Shown piece by piece: positions 1-6,273 of a stretch of DNA of 8,688 nt. The notes under the pieces are model-generated. The model searched no databases. It was given only the letters and a program-made list of their open reading frames with translations, and had not been told where the DNA came from. The DNA is from an uncultured Clostridia bacterium (GTDB lineage Bacteria > Bacillota > Clostridia > Oscillospirales > UBA644). A program made the position numbers and the translations under genes. The stretch's first letter is position 1. Each line of letters begins with the position of its first letter. The stretch is from positions 1 to 8,688 of the forward strand of contig CAJGDF010000065.1 in the NCBI GenBank assembly GCA_904502105.1, read 5' to 3'.

Positions 1-534
1 CTTTTCTTCATCGCTTAATTCTTTCCTTTGAAACGGAAAACCGAGAAGAGTATGCATTCGGGCATATTCCGTACCCCATAATTCCGTAACTTCATGAAAA
101 TCCGAAACAGAACATTTTCTGATTCCTTCTGTATTTATGGAAACGAGATTGCCATTATGCTCTAATTCATGATTAATATTTGTATAATCGAAACCGATTG
201 CCAGCGCAAATACGTCAGCTCCATCAAATTTAGGATAACTTGACCACCAATCGCAACCAATGGAAAGGAAAGTTTTTTCGATTTCTTTATAAACATAAGA
301 ACCGATACCTTTCCTGCGATATTGTGGAGTAATATATATAAATACAAAACCTGAATACAGTGAATGGGCGGGCGTATCAACTCTTGCCCAGCCGACGAGA
401 ATTTCATTATGAAAAATCAGCTTAATTTCCTGTTGGGAAATGCTGTTGAACAAATCATGGTAGTTTTGTTCTGTAATTTCCAAGATGTTCGTGGCGAGTG
501 AAGGATTGTAATTTTTTATAACGATTGATGACAT
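1..534 (-). CDS. GNAT-family N-acetyltransferase (C-terminus beyond the window)
   Basis: The gene reads 178 codons on the minus strand from ATG at 534 to the window edge with no stop, so its C-terminus is missing. The start is supported by an AAAGGAG ribosome binding site 9 nt upstream. Residues about 44-52 (EILVGWARV) form the GNAT beta2-beta3 region. Residues 69-79 (ITPQYRRKGIG) are motif A, the R-x-x-G-x-G acetyl-CoA pyrophosphate loop, and are followed by a helix. GNAT enzymes transfer an acyl group from acyl-CoA to an amine; the substrate cannot be inferred here. The protein continues at least 90 residues past motif A, which fits a normal single domain with an extension, or possibly a second GNAT-like half. 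The gene is visibly more AT-rich than the genes to its right, which could mean recent acquisition. It has its own strong promoter and stands apart from its neighbours. The family is confident, the function unknown. Confidence 0.85.
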   Translation of the reverse strand, partial: MSSIVIKNYNPSLATNILEITEQNYHDLFNSISQQEIKLIFHNEILVGWARVDTPAHSLYSGFVFIYITPQYRRKGIGSYVYKEIEKTFLSIGCDWWSSYPKFDGADVFALAIGFDYTNINHELEHNGNLVSINTEGIRKCSVSDFHEVTELWGTEYARMHTLLGFPFQRKELSDEEK

Positions 535-611
535 ATGTTATTACTCCTTTATTTCTTGGGTAAGTGAAAATTATTAGAAGGGTTATCAATTAATACTTAT
601 TGTCTATGCTG

Positions 612-640
612 ATTATACAACAATTAACGTGTATTGTCAA
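612..640 (-). promoter_or_regulatory. Perfect sigma-A promoter for the GNAT gene
   Basis: On the minus strand the -35 box TTGACA (635-640) and the -10 box TATAAT (612-617) are both exact consensus and separated by exactly 17 bp. The predicted transcript would start near 605, leaving a leader of about 70 nt before the GNAT start at 534. No clear operator was seen, so strong constitutive transcription is the simplest reading. Confidence 0.85.
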
Positions 641-690
641 TAATTTACAATTTATTTGATGACGGGGCTACATTCAGAGGTTTACAAATA

Positions 691-730
691 AAGAAAAAAC
701 GCTTTACTATTATCGTTCGTATTGTAAAGC
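691..730 (-). terminator. Intrinsic terminator, minus strand, downstream of the tRNA region
   Basis: A 7-bp perfect stem (701-707 with 724-730, GCTTTAC/GTAAAGC) with a 16-nt loop is followed, on the minus strand, by G and then six T (699-694). This is a moderate Rho-independent terminator. It is the second terminator below tRNA-Ser, so it would end read-through from the tRNA or a separate small transcript from 731-850. It also insulates the GNAT promoter at 612-640. Confidence 0.6.
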
Positions 731-850
731 ACATGTAACTGAAGCTTTTCAAAAAACGGACAATACTCTGTCGGGATTTGTCTGTTTTTGCCCAGGGATA
801 GGGATTCGGTCTTCCGCGGCTCATGTACCTGCTCCCCTTCGAATCCCTTT
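731..850 (-). other. Structured intergenic stretch, possible small RNA or decayed repeat
   Basis: No protein gene is supported here: the only open frame runs through the tRNA and both terminators. What can be seen is two inverted repeats. One pairs GGGATTCG (801-808) with CGAATCCC (840-847) around a 31-nt loop. The other pairs 752-762 with 779-789 (11 bp) around a 16-nt loop; its single imperfect pair is G-U if transcribed on the plus strand but A-C on the minus strand. Together with the terminator at 691-730 this gives three hairpins in series. It could be a small RNA, the tail of the tRNA transcript, or the remnant of a repeat. I do not recognise any riboswitch or known RNA family in it, and no promoter was identified immediately upstream. 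Confidence 0.3.
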
Positions 851-860
851 TTGAGTAAAA

Positions 861-898
861 AAATAAAAGGGTATCGCTTACACAATACCCTTTTATTT
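861..898 (-). terminator. Intrinsic terminator of tRNA-Ser
   Basis: The core stem pairs 865-874 (AAAAGGGTAT) with 885-894 around a 10-nt loop, extending to 861/898 through A/T pairs. On the minus strand the stem runs into an ATTTTTTT tract (864-857). It sits just 3 nt past the CCA end of the tRNA, as expected for its terminator. The flanking A and T runs make the hairpin almost symmetrical, so weak action on plus-strand transcripts is possible. Confidence 0.85.
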
Positions 899-900
899 GT

Positions 901-988
901 TGGCGCAGGAAGAGGGATTCGAACCCCCGTGGCTTTTGGCCTAACGGTTTTCAAGACCGCCTCGTTATGACCGCTTCGATATTCCTGC
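901..988 (-). tRNA. tRNA-Ser (anticodon UGA)
   Basis: The 88-nt minus-strand gene folds as a type II (long variable arm) tRNA. It has a 7-bp acceptor stem (988-982 with 911-905), a short 3-bp D-stem (TCG/CGA) with GG in the D-loop, and a 5-bp anticodon stem with one G-U pair. The anticodon loop is CTTGAAA, with anticodon TGA at 953-951. A 15-nt variable arm (GGC/GCC stem) follows, then a T-arm with TTCGAAT loop. Discriminator G73 and the long variable arm are both serine identity features. CCA is encoded (903-901). UGA reads UCA and, with U34 modification, other UCN serine codons. It has its own promoter and terminator, so it is a monocistronic gene. Confidence 0.96.
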
Positions 989-1050
989 ATTTAAAACCTT
1001 TTCGCAAGGCTCGTCGGTTCTTTGAAGTAAATCTTCCGAAACTGTTTATT

Positions 1051-1079
1051 ATTATACATCAAACAGGTCGTTTTGTCAA
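1051..1079 (-). promoter_or_regulatory. Perfect sigma-A promoter for tRNA-Ser
   Basis: On the minus strand TTGACA (1074-1079) and TATAAT (1051-1056) are separated by exactly 17 bp, all consensus. Transcription would start near 1044, giving a 5' leader of about 56 nt ahead of the mature tRNA end at 988, to be removed by RNase P. The -35 box lies about 24 bp beyond the ypeB terminator. Confidence 0.88.
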
Positions 1080-1102
1080 GAACATAAAAGCGGTCAAATC
1101 CG

Positions 1103-1134
1103 AAAAAAATGTGAAATGGTTACTTTATCACATT
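1103..1134 (-). terminator. Intrinsic terminator overlapping the end of ypeB
   Basis: On the minus strand AATGTGA (1134-1128) pairs with TCACATT (1114-1108), a 7-bp stem with a 13-nt loop, followed directly by five more T (1107-1103). The left arm is made of the last codons of ypeB, and the TAA stop (1122-1120) lies in the loop. It therefore terminates the ypeB message immediately after the coding sequence and separates it from the tRNA promoter. Confidence 0.7.
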
Positions 1135-2508
1135 GCCTTCCTCGGTGTCGTACATTATCCTTATATCTTCCTCAACGCCCGTATGCGCATTGATGTAAAC
1201 GTATACCGTGGCTTCTCCGTATGCATCCTTGCCCGAAAATTCGTAGCAGAGCTTTTCGCGTTCTTCAACGCCGTTTGTCGGGAGCAGGCAAAGCCGTTGA
1301 TTTTCGGGCGTTATCGCCGTTACCTTTTTTGCCGCCGCTTCTTCTGTAAGAGACGGAACGAGCGCCCTTTTTGCGGAGTGTGAAACGAGATATTTGCTCG
1401 CATCAAGACCGATTATCTGTCCGTTGTCGAGTGCTACCGACAGCGAAATTTTGTCGGGATAACAGTAAACATCGTTTTTTACATAAACATACTCTGCATT
1501 TAACACATTGCCGTCTTCGCTGTAAAAAACACATTCCATGTTTGACATCTTTATTTTTGATAAAAATTCTTTGCCCTTTTTGATCGCTTCGTCAAATGTT
1601 AATTCAGCGTCCTGAATTTCTCTTGTTTTTGAAAAGAAAAGAGGGTAGCCCTGTCGCATCGTCACCGCAATATAGCTGTTTTTGCCGTCGAATGTCATGC
1701 ATTTAACGTCTCCGAGCGTGATGTCCTCGCCCTGCGTTAATGATGACGGCGCGCAATCCATAATATAAGCGGCTCTGTTTTTCGCTTCTTCGTCCGTTAT
1801 CGGCTCTTTGTCCTGCAAAAATACACTTTTGACGTTCATTAAATGGCTCGAATACGCTCCGTCATAGTTCAGTTCAGGAAATTTCAGCCCGCTTTCCATG
1901 TTGATTATCGGGTTTTTACTGATAAATTTTTCTTTTTCTCCTTCGGCTGCCGATGTCATTGCAGAATCTTCGGAGTTTCGGTCGTCCAATGATATAAAAT
2001 CGAGAAGATCGTTGTATTTTAAGTTTTCGGAGCTTACTCTGTACTGCAGCTCCGTCATTTGCTGCGAAAGTGATTTTGCCTGTTCGTATAATATTTTAAC
2101 ATTTTTCTTCTCTTCCTCGCTCATTTCGCCGCCGTTTATCATATTTTTTGCAACGGACAGTACGTATTCGCCCGATTGGTTTAAAAATTTCGGTATCTGC
2201 TGAAGGTTGAGCGCATCTGTCGGCAATTCTTCGAGACTTGTTTTTGCCGCACCCGCATGTTTCCAGACCGATGCCGCAAGATTTATTGACTGATAGGGAG
2301 ACGATGCATGAATGCTTTTCTGCAGGTCGTCGCTTATCCCGTCAAGCTCTTCCGCAAGCTCCGCAAAGCTTTGCTGATAAGCATATGCTGCGATCTGTTT
2401 AACATCCGCCATGCCTTTGTTTGCTTTAACTATCGCTCCTGCCGCAACGATTACCGCCGCACCCAAAAAGCAAAGAATAACTGTCAGCGTATTTTTCTTT
2501 ATATACAT
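1120..2508 (-). CDS. ypeB: Spore germination protein YpeB
   Basis: This is a 462-residue protein, close to the roughly 450 residues of Bacillus YpeB. An N-terminal signal-anchor (about residues 8-28, TLTVILCFLGAAVIVAAG) is followed by a helical, charged N-terminal half. The C-terminal half contains repeated PepSY/YPEB-type modules from about residue 245 to the end, finishing with the typical ATVYVYINAHTGVEEDI strand pair. The conserved YDGAYSSH segment (compare YDGPFSDH in Bacillus) lies just before them. In Bacillus, YpeB localises and stabilises the cortex-lytic enzyme SleB in the dormant spore. The chosen ATG (2508) has a GGAGGAG site 4 nt upstream; an in-frame ATG at 2559 would add 17 residues ahead of the anchor and has no ribosome binding site. 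No sleB is adjacent, which is unusual. The upstream neighbour is rubrerythrin, 71 nt away. Confidence 0.9.
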   Translation of the reverse strand: MYIKKNTLTVILCFLGAAVIVAAGAIVKANKGMADVKQIAAYAYQQSFAELAEELDGISDDLQKSIHASSPYQSINLAASVWKHAGAAKTSLEELPTDALNLQQIPKFLNQSGEYVLSVAKNMINGGEMSEEEKKNVKILYEQAKSLSQQMTELQYRVSSENLKYNDLLDFISLDDRNSEDSAMTSAAEGEKEKFISKNPIINMESGLKFPELNYDGAYSSHLMNVKSVFLQDKEPITDEEAKNRAAYIMDCAPSSLTQGEDITLGDVKCMTFDGKNSYIAVTMRQGYPLFFSKTREIQDAELTFDEAIKKGKEFLSKIKMSNMECVFYSEDGNVLNAEYVYVKNDVYCYPDKISLSVALDNGQIIGLDASKYLVSHSAKRALVPSLTEEAAAKKVTAITPENQRLCLLPTNGVEEREKLCYEFSGKDAYGEATVYVYINAHTGVEEDIRIMYDTEEGNVIK

Positions 2509-2512
2509 AAAA

Positions 2513-2555
2513 CTCCTCCGATAAAATCCTTTTAAAGGTATTTTTACCGGAGGAG
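2513..2555 (-). promoter_or_regulatory. Hairpin enclosing the ypeB ribosome binding site
   Basis: On the minus strand CTCCTCCG (2555-2548) is perfectly complementary to CGGAGGAG (2520-2513). The second arm contains the GGAGGAG ribosome binding site of ypeB. Pairing continues inward through a G-U and about five A/T pairs, then after a small internal loop through CCTT/AAGG. The folded leader would hide the site from the ribosome. Four T follow the stem, so weak transcription termination after rubrerythrin is an alternative role. Confidence 0.55.
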
Positions 2556-2579
2556 ACATTAATTATTCGCTTTTAACAA

Positions 2580-3116
2580 TTAATAATTTTCTGCTTTTAC
2601 TTCAAAGTAAGCCTGGGGATGTTTGCATACAGGGCAGAGAAGGGGAGCTTCGTCACCGCTGTGGATATGGCCGCAGTTAGCGCATTTCCAGAGAGTGGGA
2701 GCATCTTTCTTGAATACCTTGCCGTCCTGAATGTTTTTAAGAAGCTTGAGGTATCTTTCTTCATGTTCTTTTTCAACTTTTGCTACGCCGTCAAACATGA
2801 TAGCGATCTCTTCAAAGCCTTCTTCTCTTGCTGTTTTTGCAAATTCAGCGTACATTTCGGTCCATTCGTAGTTTTCGCCTTCAGCCGCATTGATAAGGTT
2901 TTTATCGGTGGATGCGATACCGCCGTGAAGAAGCTTATACCAAAGCTTTGCGTGTTCCTTTTCATTGCCTGCTGTTTCCGCAAAAATGTTGGAGATCTGA
3001 ACGTATCCGTCTTTTTTTGCCTGAGAAGAGTAGTACATATATTTGATGCTTGCCTGAGATTCGCCCGCAAAAGCGGCTTCAAGATTTTTTTCTGTCTGAG
3101 TACCTTTGAGATCCAT
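2580..3116 (-). CDS. rbr: Rubrerythrin
   Basis: The 178-residue protein has the standard two-part rubrerythrin layout. The N-terminal four-helix domain carries the diiron ligands: E19 (in FAGESQA), E52 and H55 (ExxH), E81 and E84 (GENYEW), and E115 and H118 (second ExxH). The C-terminal rubredoxin-like domain has CxxC pairs at C145/C148 and C161/C164 that bind one iron. Rubrerythrin reduces hydrogen peroxide to water in the cytoplasm of anaerobes using electrons from NAD(P)H through rubredoxin-type carriers. All ligands are present, so it should be active. The start at 3116 has GGAGG 8 nt upstream; an in-frame ATG at 3131 overlaps that very site and is unlikely to be used. It lies 62 nt after the second MutS-like gene. 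I saw no PerR-type operator or convincing promoter in that gap. Confidence 0.95.
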   Translation of the reverse strand: MDLKGTQTEKNLEAAFAGESQASIKYMYYSSQAKKDGYVQISNIFAETAGNEKEHAKLWYKLLHGGIASTDKNLINAAEGENYEWTEMYAEFAKTAREEGFEEIAIMFDGVAKVEKEHEERYLKLLKNIQDGKVFKKDAPTLWKCANCGHIHSGDEAPLLCPVCKHPQAYFEVKAENY

Positions 3117-3178
3117 GTTTATGTCCTCCATATTTTGTTTACTTGGTCATTTTTCCCTGTTCTGAAGTGTTTTATTCA

Positions 3179-4705
3179 TCAGTCTTCATCGGGAATAAAT
3201 CTGTGGGTGCTTACGCCGTCTTTTTCTTCGGCTTTGGCATAACGTACAGTTCCTTCAAATCCGAGCTTTTCCTGGAGGTTTGCAAGGTGCTTCTTCATAT
3301 CGGGAAGATGTGTAACGGAAATAACTCTTGCTTTATAGAGCGCCGCAATGGCAATAAATTCACTGAGTGCAACTGCCGCTTCATCGAAGGATGTTGACTG
3401 ATAAACTTCGTTGAAAAGAAGCATATCGTTCGGCTTCAACGTATCAAGGAAGCCTGAAACGGTTTCAACTTCTTCTTCAAAACGTCCCTGACCGATGTCA
3501 AGAGCGGTAAAGTATGCATAAACGCCCGCAACGGGGGTGATTATCGCTTCTGTACAGGGAACGGGAAGAGCCGCCTGACCGAGAAGTTGGATTATGCCGA
3601 CAGCTCGCAGGAATACTGTCTTACCTGCATTGTTCTTACCTGTGATAATGTGCGCCGCACAGTCCTTGTCAAATATAGCATCGTTCGGAACAAGAGTGTC
3701 GCCGGGGCGTTCGTTCTTGTTTTTCTGTGCCTGCTTGAGAGAGAACCAAAGGTCGTAGATGTTTTTACATTCAAATCTGTTGCCCTCTGTGCAGAATTCG
3801 GGGGTACACATCGGAAGACCGAGACGCTCGTACGTACGTTCGAGAATAGCCGCAAAGTCGTAGAAATAGAATCCTTCGCGGATCTTGTCAAACGGCTTTT
3901 TGAGCTGATATGTTACAGACTGCATGTATGTTACAAGCTTTATCATGCTTCTTTCTGCAAGAGACTGAAGCTGCTGATCGGATTCAACGTCAAAACCGAT
4001 GGAGATGACCATTTTGTCTTTGTCTTTCATCGGCGGCGATTTCGGCTCATAGCTGTATGGGTCGGATGTTAATTTAAACATCTCACAGTCAAATATACGG
4101 ACATATTTATCAAGCTTTGTTAAAATAACGAAAGATGTATTGAGGTTCAGCGATTCCGCAAGCTCTGCAGCCATTGCTTTAAGCTCTTCAAATGCGGGGT
4201 TTTCAACCTGCGCTTTAACAAAATCGCGCATCTGGGTCATAAACTGAGAGCGTACATCTTTCTTGCTGAACGTTCTGTTGTACTGTTCATAGATCTCAAG
4301 GATCTTGAGAATACAGTCGGCAAGAGTCTGAACGGTGAAGATGGATGATTCTCTGTCTGATGTTGTGGATCTGCCGCCGGTCGATGTTATAACCGATGCC
4401 GCAGATGTTTTAACGATCTTCAGCGCATCTTCAAGCTTGAGGTTGAGCTTTTCGATAAGCTCAAATTCGTGAAGCAGAGAATTGTTTCTCTTGAAGTCTT
4501 CAAGAATTTCTTTTCTCCAGATAAGGTTTTCAATATCCTGCTCGGGATGGCTCAGAAGAGCAAATACCTTTTTCTGAAGAATTATATCTACGGTAACGCC
4601 GTTTACAACTTCGTCAAGAAGAAGGCTCTTCATTGACATCTCAAGCTGCTTTGACGATTCGGTCTTTGACGGGTTTTTGTAAAGAAGGTCAAATTCGGGA
4701 TACAT
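3179..4705 (-). CDS. MutS-like ATPase, second of a tandem pair (MutS-B)
   Basis: This 508-residue protein is about 60% the length of MutS. A helical N-terminal part (about 1-320) with a Ser/Thr-rich stretch at 101-121 precedes a MutS-type ATPase domain (about 345-480). The Walker A loop is GKNNAGKT (356-363). The segment GRFEEEVETV (407-416) takes the place of the MutS STF signature. Walker B is MLLFNEVYQSTS (428-439), with Asn432 where MutS has Asp and Glu433 retained; VTH (464-466) is the switch histidine. There is no mismatch-binding domain (no F-x-E module), so it is not a canonical mismatch repair MutS. The ATG overlaps the stop of the upstream MutS-like gene by one base (TAATG), and an AGGAGG site about 10 nt upstream lies inside that gene, indicating translational coupling. 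A heterodimer of the two products is the natural inference. The target is unknown. Confidence 0.85.
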   Translation of the reverse strand: MYPEFDLLYKNPSKTESSKQLEMSMKSLLLDEVVNGVTVDIILQKKVFALLSHPEQDIENLIWRKEILEDFKRNNSLLHEFELIEKLNLKLEDALKIVKTSAASVITSTGGRSTTSDRESSIFTVQTLADCILKILEIYEQYNRTFSKKDVRSQFMTQMRDFVKAQVENPAFEELKAMAAELAESLNLNTSFVILTKLDKYVRIFDCEMFKLTSDPYSYEPKSPPMKDKDKMVISIGFDVESDQQLQSLAERSMIKLVTYMQSVTYQLKKPFDKIREGFYFYDFAAILERTYERLGLPMCTPEFCTEGNRFECKNIYDLWFSLKQAQKNKNERPGDTLVPNDAIFDKDCAAHIITGKNNAGKTVFLRAVGIIQLLGQAALPVPCTEAIITPVAGVYAYFTALDIGQGRFEEEVETVSGFLDTLKPNDMLLFNEVYQSTSFDEAAVALSEFIAIAALYKARVISVTHLPDMKKHLANLQEKLGFEGTVRYAKAEEKDGVSTHRFIPDED

Positions 4706-6270
4706 TATCGGTTTTCCTCCTTCTTCTTTTTGAGACGTTCGAGCATCTGCTCAACGGTCATGTCGTATTTTGAAAGTATATCTATTGCGAACGAAGAGTT
4801 CTGAGTGCTGAGCGGTACGATCTTGTAAAGTCTCTTACCTGTCTTTTCATCGTTAAGCGCTGTAAGTACGCCTGCGCAGTGCGGTCTTGTTTTTGTTTCT
4901 GCCGCATAGTCCTTCAGGCTGTGAAGGTGTGTAACGAAAAGACCCGAAACGTCATGCTCGAGAACTTTGTCAACAAGCTCAACAGAAAGCTTGTATGCGA
5001 TGTCTGCTTTTGTTGAAGAATACGTTTCGTTGAAAAGAGCAAGGCTCTGTCCGTCGGTGATGTCTCTGAATATTCTTTCAACACGGCCCTGTTCTTCAAC
5101 AAGTCGGCCGGAGTTGTCATTGTATTCTTCAACAGGGAAGTGGGTAAACATTCTCTTCATTATCTTGATCTTTGCTTTTCTTGCGGGAACGTGACCGCAT
5201 GCCTGGAAGAAGAGCTGACAAAGACCTACTGCGGAAAGGAATATCGTCTTACCGCCCGCGTTGGGACCGGTAATAAAGAAGAACGAGCTGTCGCCGTAAA
5301 TGTAGTCGTTGTAAATTACCTGATCGGGTGCAAGACCTCTCTTAACAAGGAAAAGGCTGTAGAAATCGGCAATATCGGTGCTCGGTGCAACCTCTGCCTT
5401 AACACTTCTGAAGCCCTTCTGCGCGATCTCTCTGAAAATTCTTGAGAAACCGATAACGGCGTCGAGCTTTTTAACGAGATCGAGCCATGCCGTGTCAAAC
5501 ACATCCTTGTAGCTTTCGTGGAAAGCATCGATGTTTTTGAAAATATCGTAATAAAGATCGTAGAGCGCCTGGAATACGGGTCTTGTAAATTCTCTCGGCT
5601 GATGGATCGCGGGAGCGTACGCCTCGCTTGTGTCAAGACCGAGTCTGCCTGTAATGTCGGCAAGCTGCATCATGAGAGAAACTTCTTCGGTCTTGGGAAT
5701 AATGCTGTTTTCAATATTCTGACCGCGTGAAAAATATCTGTTAAGACGGATCTCGCCGATCGTTTCAAGACTTTCACGAAGACCGCCCATGTCTTTGATT
5801 ATCTTGTTGAGCTCCGCTTTCTTTTCTGCAGAGCATGTGTCTGTAAGGATCTTTACGGTAGCCGCAGAAAGCGTCTTTTTATCGATAGCTTCTGCGCCCT
5901 TCATGAATTTTTCGTATATTTCGGTAAATCTTTCGATGATAAGGAATGTTTTCATCGTGACCATTTCGGGAACGCTTTTGAACATCTTCAGCTCATACAG
6001 CAAAGAAAGCTCCCACAGGTCGTTTCTTAATTCGCAGAAAAGATCGAAGAGACAGTCGTTTTTCGTCATATCTTCGATAATGTCCGCACGGTATGCAATT
6101 ATTTCGGGATCGCTGCAAAATTGATTGATTATTTCAAGAGTTGCTTCTTCCTGCTCCTTTGATGAGAGGAACGCATTGAGCAGCTCTTCAAGCTGCATGT
6201 CAACCGCAACGCAGTAGTCAAGCGGCTTTGCTTCCGGTTGAGCTTTTATCGGGTCGAAAAATAACTTCAT
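4705..6270 (-). CDS. MutS-like ATPase, first of a tandem pair (MutS-A)
   Basis: This 521-residue protein has a long helical region (about 1-310, resembling the MutS lever/core) followed by a MutS-type ABC ATPase. Walker A is GPNAGGKT (335-342), close to the MutS GPNMGGKS. GRLVEEQGRV (388-397) replaces the MutS STF signature loop. Walker B is LALFNETYSST (410-420), with Asn414 in place of Asp and catalytic Glu415 kept; VTHLHS (446-451) is the switch histidine. The C-terminus is lysine-rich (RLKKKKEENR). It lacks mismatch-recognition and connector domains and a Smr domain, so it is neither MutS1 nor MutS2. It starts 3 nt after the stop of the membrane NERD-like gene with an AAAGGA site 9 nt upstream, and its own stop overlaps the next start. 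It is clearly paralogous to MutS-B but quite diverged, which suggests distinct subunits rather than a recent duplication. Confidence 0.85.
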   Translation of the reverse strand: MKLFFDPIKAQPEAKPLDYCVAVDMQLEELLNAFLSSKEQEEATLEIINQFCSDPEIIAYRADIIEDMTKNDCLFDLFCELRNDLWELSLLYELKMFKSVPEMVTMKTFLIIERFTEIYEKFMKGAEAIDKKTLSAATVKILTDTCSAEKKAELNKIIKDMGGLRESLETIGEIRLNRYFSRGQNIENSIIPKTEEVSLMMQLADITGRLGLDTSEAYAPAIHQPREFTRPVFQALYDLYYDIFKNIDAFHESYKDVFDTAWLDLVKKLDAVIGFSRIFREIAQKGFRSVKAEVAPSTDIADFYSLFLVKRGLAPDQVIYNDYIYGDSSFFFITGPNAGGKTIFLSAVGLCQLFFQACGHVPARKAKIKIMKRMFTHFPVEEYNDNSGRLVEEQGRVERIFRDITDGQSLALFNETYSSTKADIAYKLSVELVDKVLEHDVSGLFVTHLHSLKDYAAETKTRPHCAGVLTALNDEKTGKRLYKIVPLSTQNSSFAIDILSKYDMTVEQMLERLKKKKEENR

Positions 6271-6273
6271 CGG

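Noticed and set aside
801..847. T-box or other riboswitch near the tRNA
   Set aside because: The hairpin and a CCGCGG are present, but no T-box or other riboswitch core could be recognised, and no gene lies in the right place downstream.
682..990. A 102-codon minus-strand open frame
   Set aside because: It is the read-through translation of tRNA-Ser, its terminator and the structured spacer, with no ribosome binding site at its ATG.
967..1383. A 138-codon plus-strand open frame
   Set aside because: It overlaps the tRNA end, its promoter and the ypeB 3' end, and the translation is arginine/cysteine-rich with no family resemblance.
2509..2559. ATG at 2559 as the ypeB start
   Set aside because: It would place 17 extra residues before the membrane anchor, has no ribosome binding site, and its codons form the hairpin arm; the ATG at 2508 has GGAGGAG correctly spaced.
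2560..2580. Sigma-G-like promoter for ypeB (GAATA followed by an A-rich box)
   Set aside because: The -35 part is passable but the -10 box matches CATnnTA at too few positions to claim.
3117..3178. Peroxide-responsive (PerR-type) operator or promoter upstream of rubrerythrin
   Set aside because: No inverted TTATAAT-like box or credible -35/-10 pair was found in the 62-nt gap.
2619..3242. A 207-codon plus-strand open frame
   Set aside because: It lies antisense to rubrerythrin, whose metal ligands are all intact; the translation is Phe/Cys-rich shadow sequence.
3179..6270. Canonical mismatch repair mutS or mutS2
   Set aside because: Both proteins are about 510-520 residues, lack the mismatch-binding F-x-E domain and any Smr domain, and carry altered Walker B and signature motifs.
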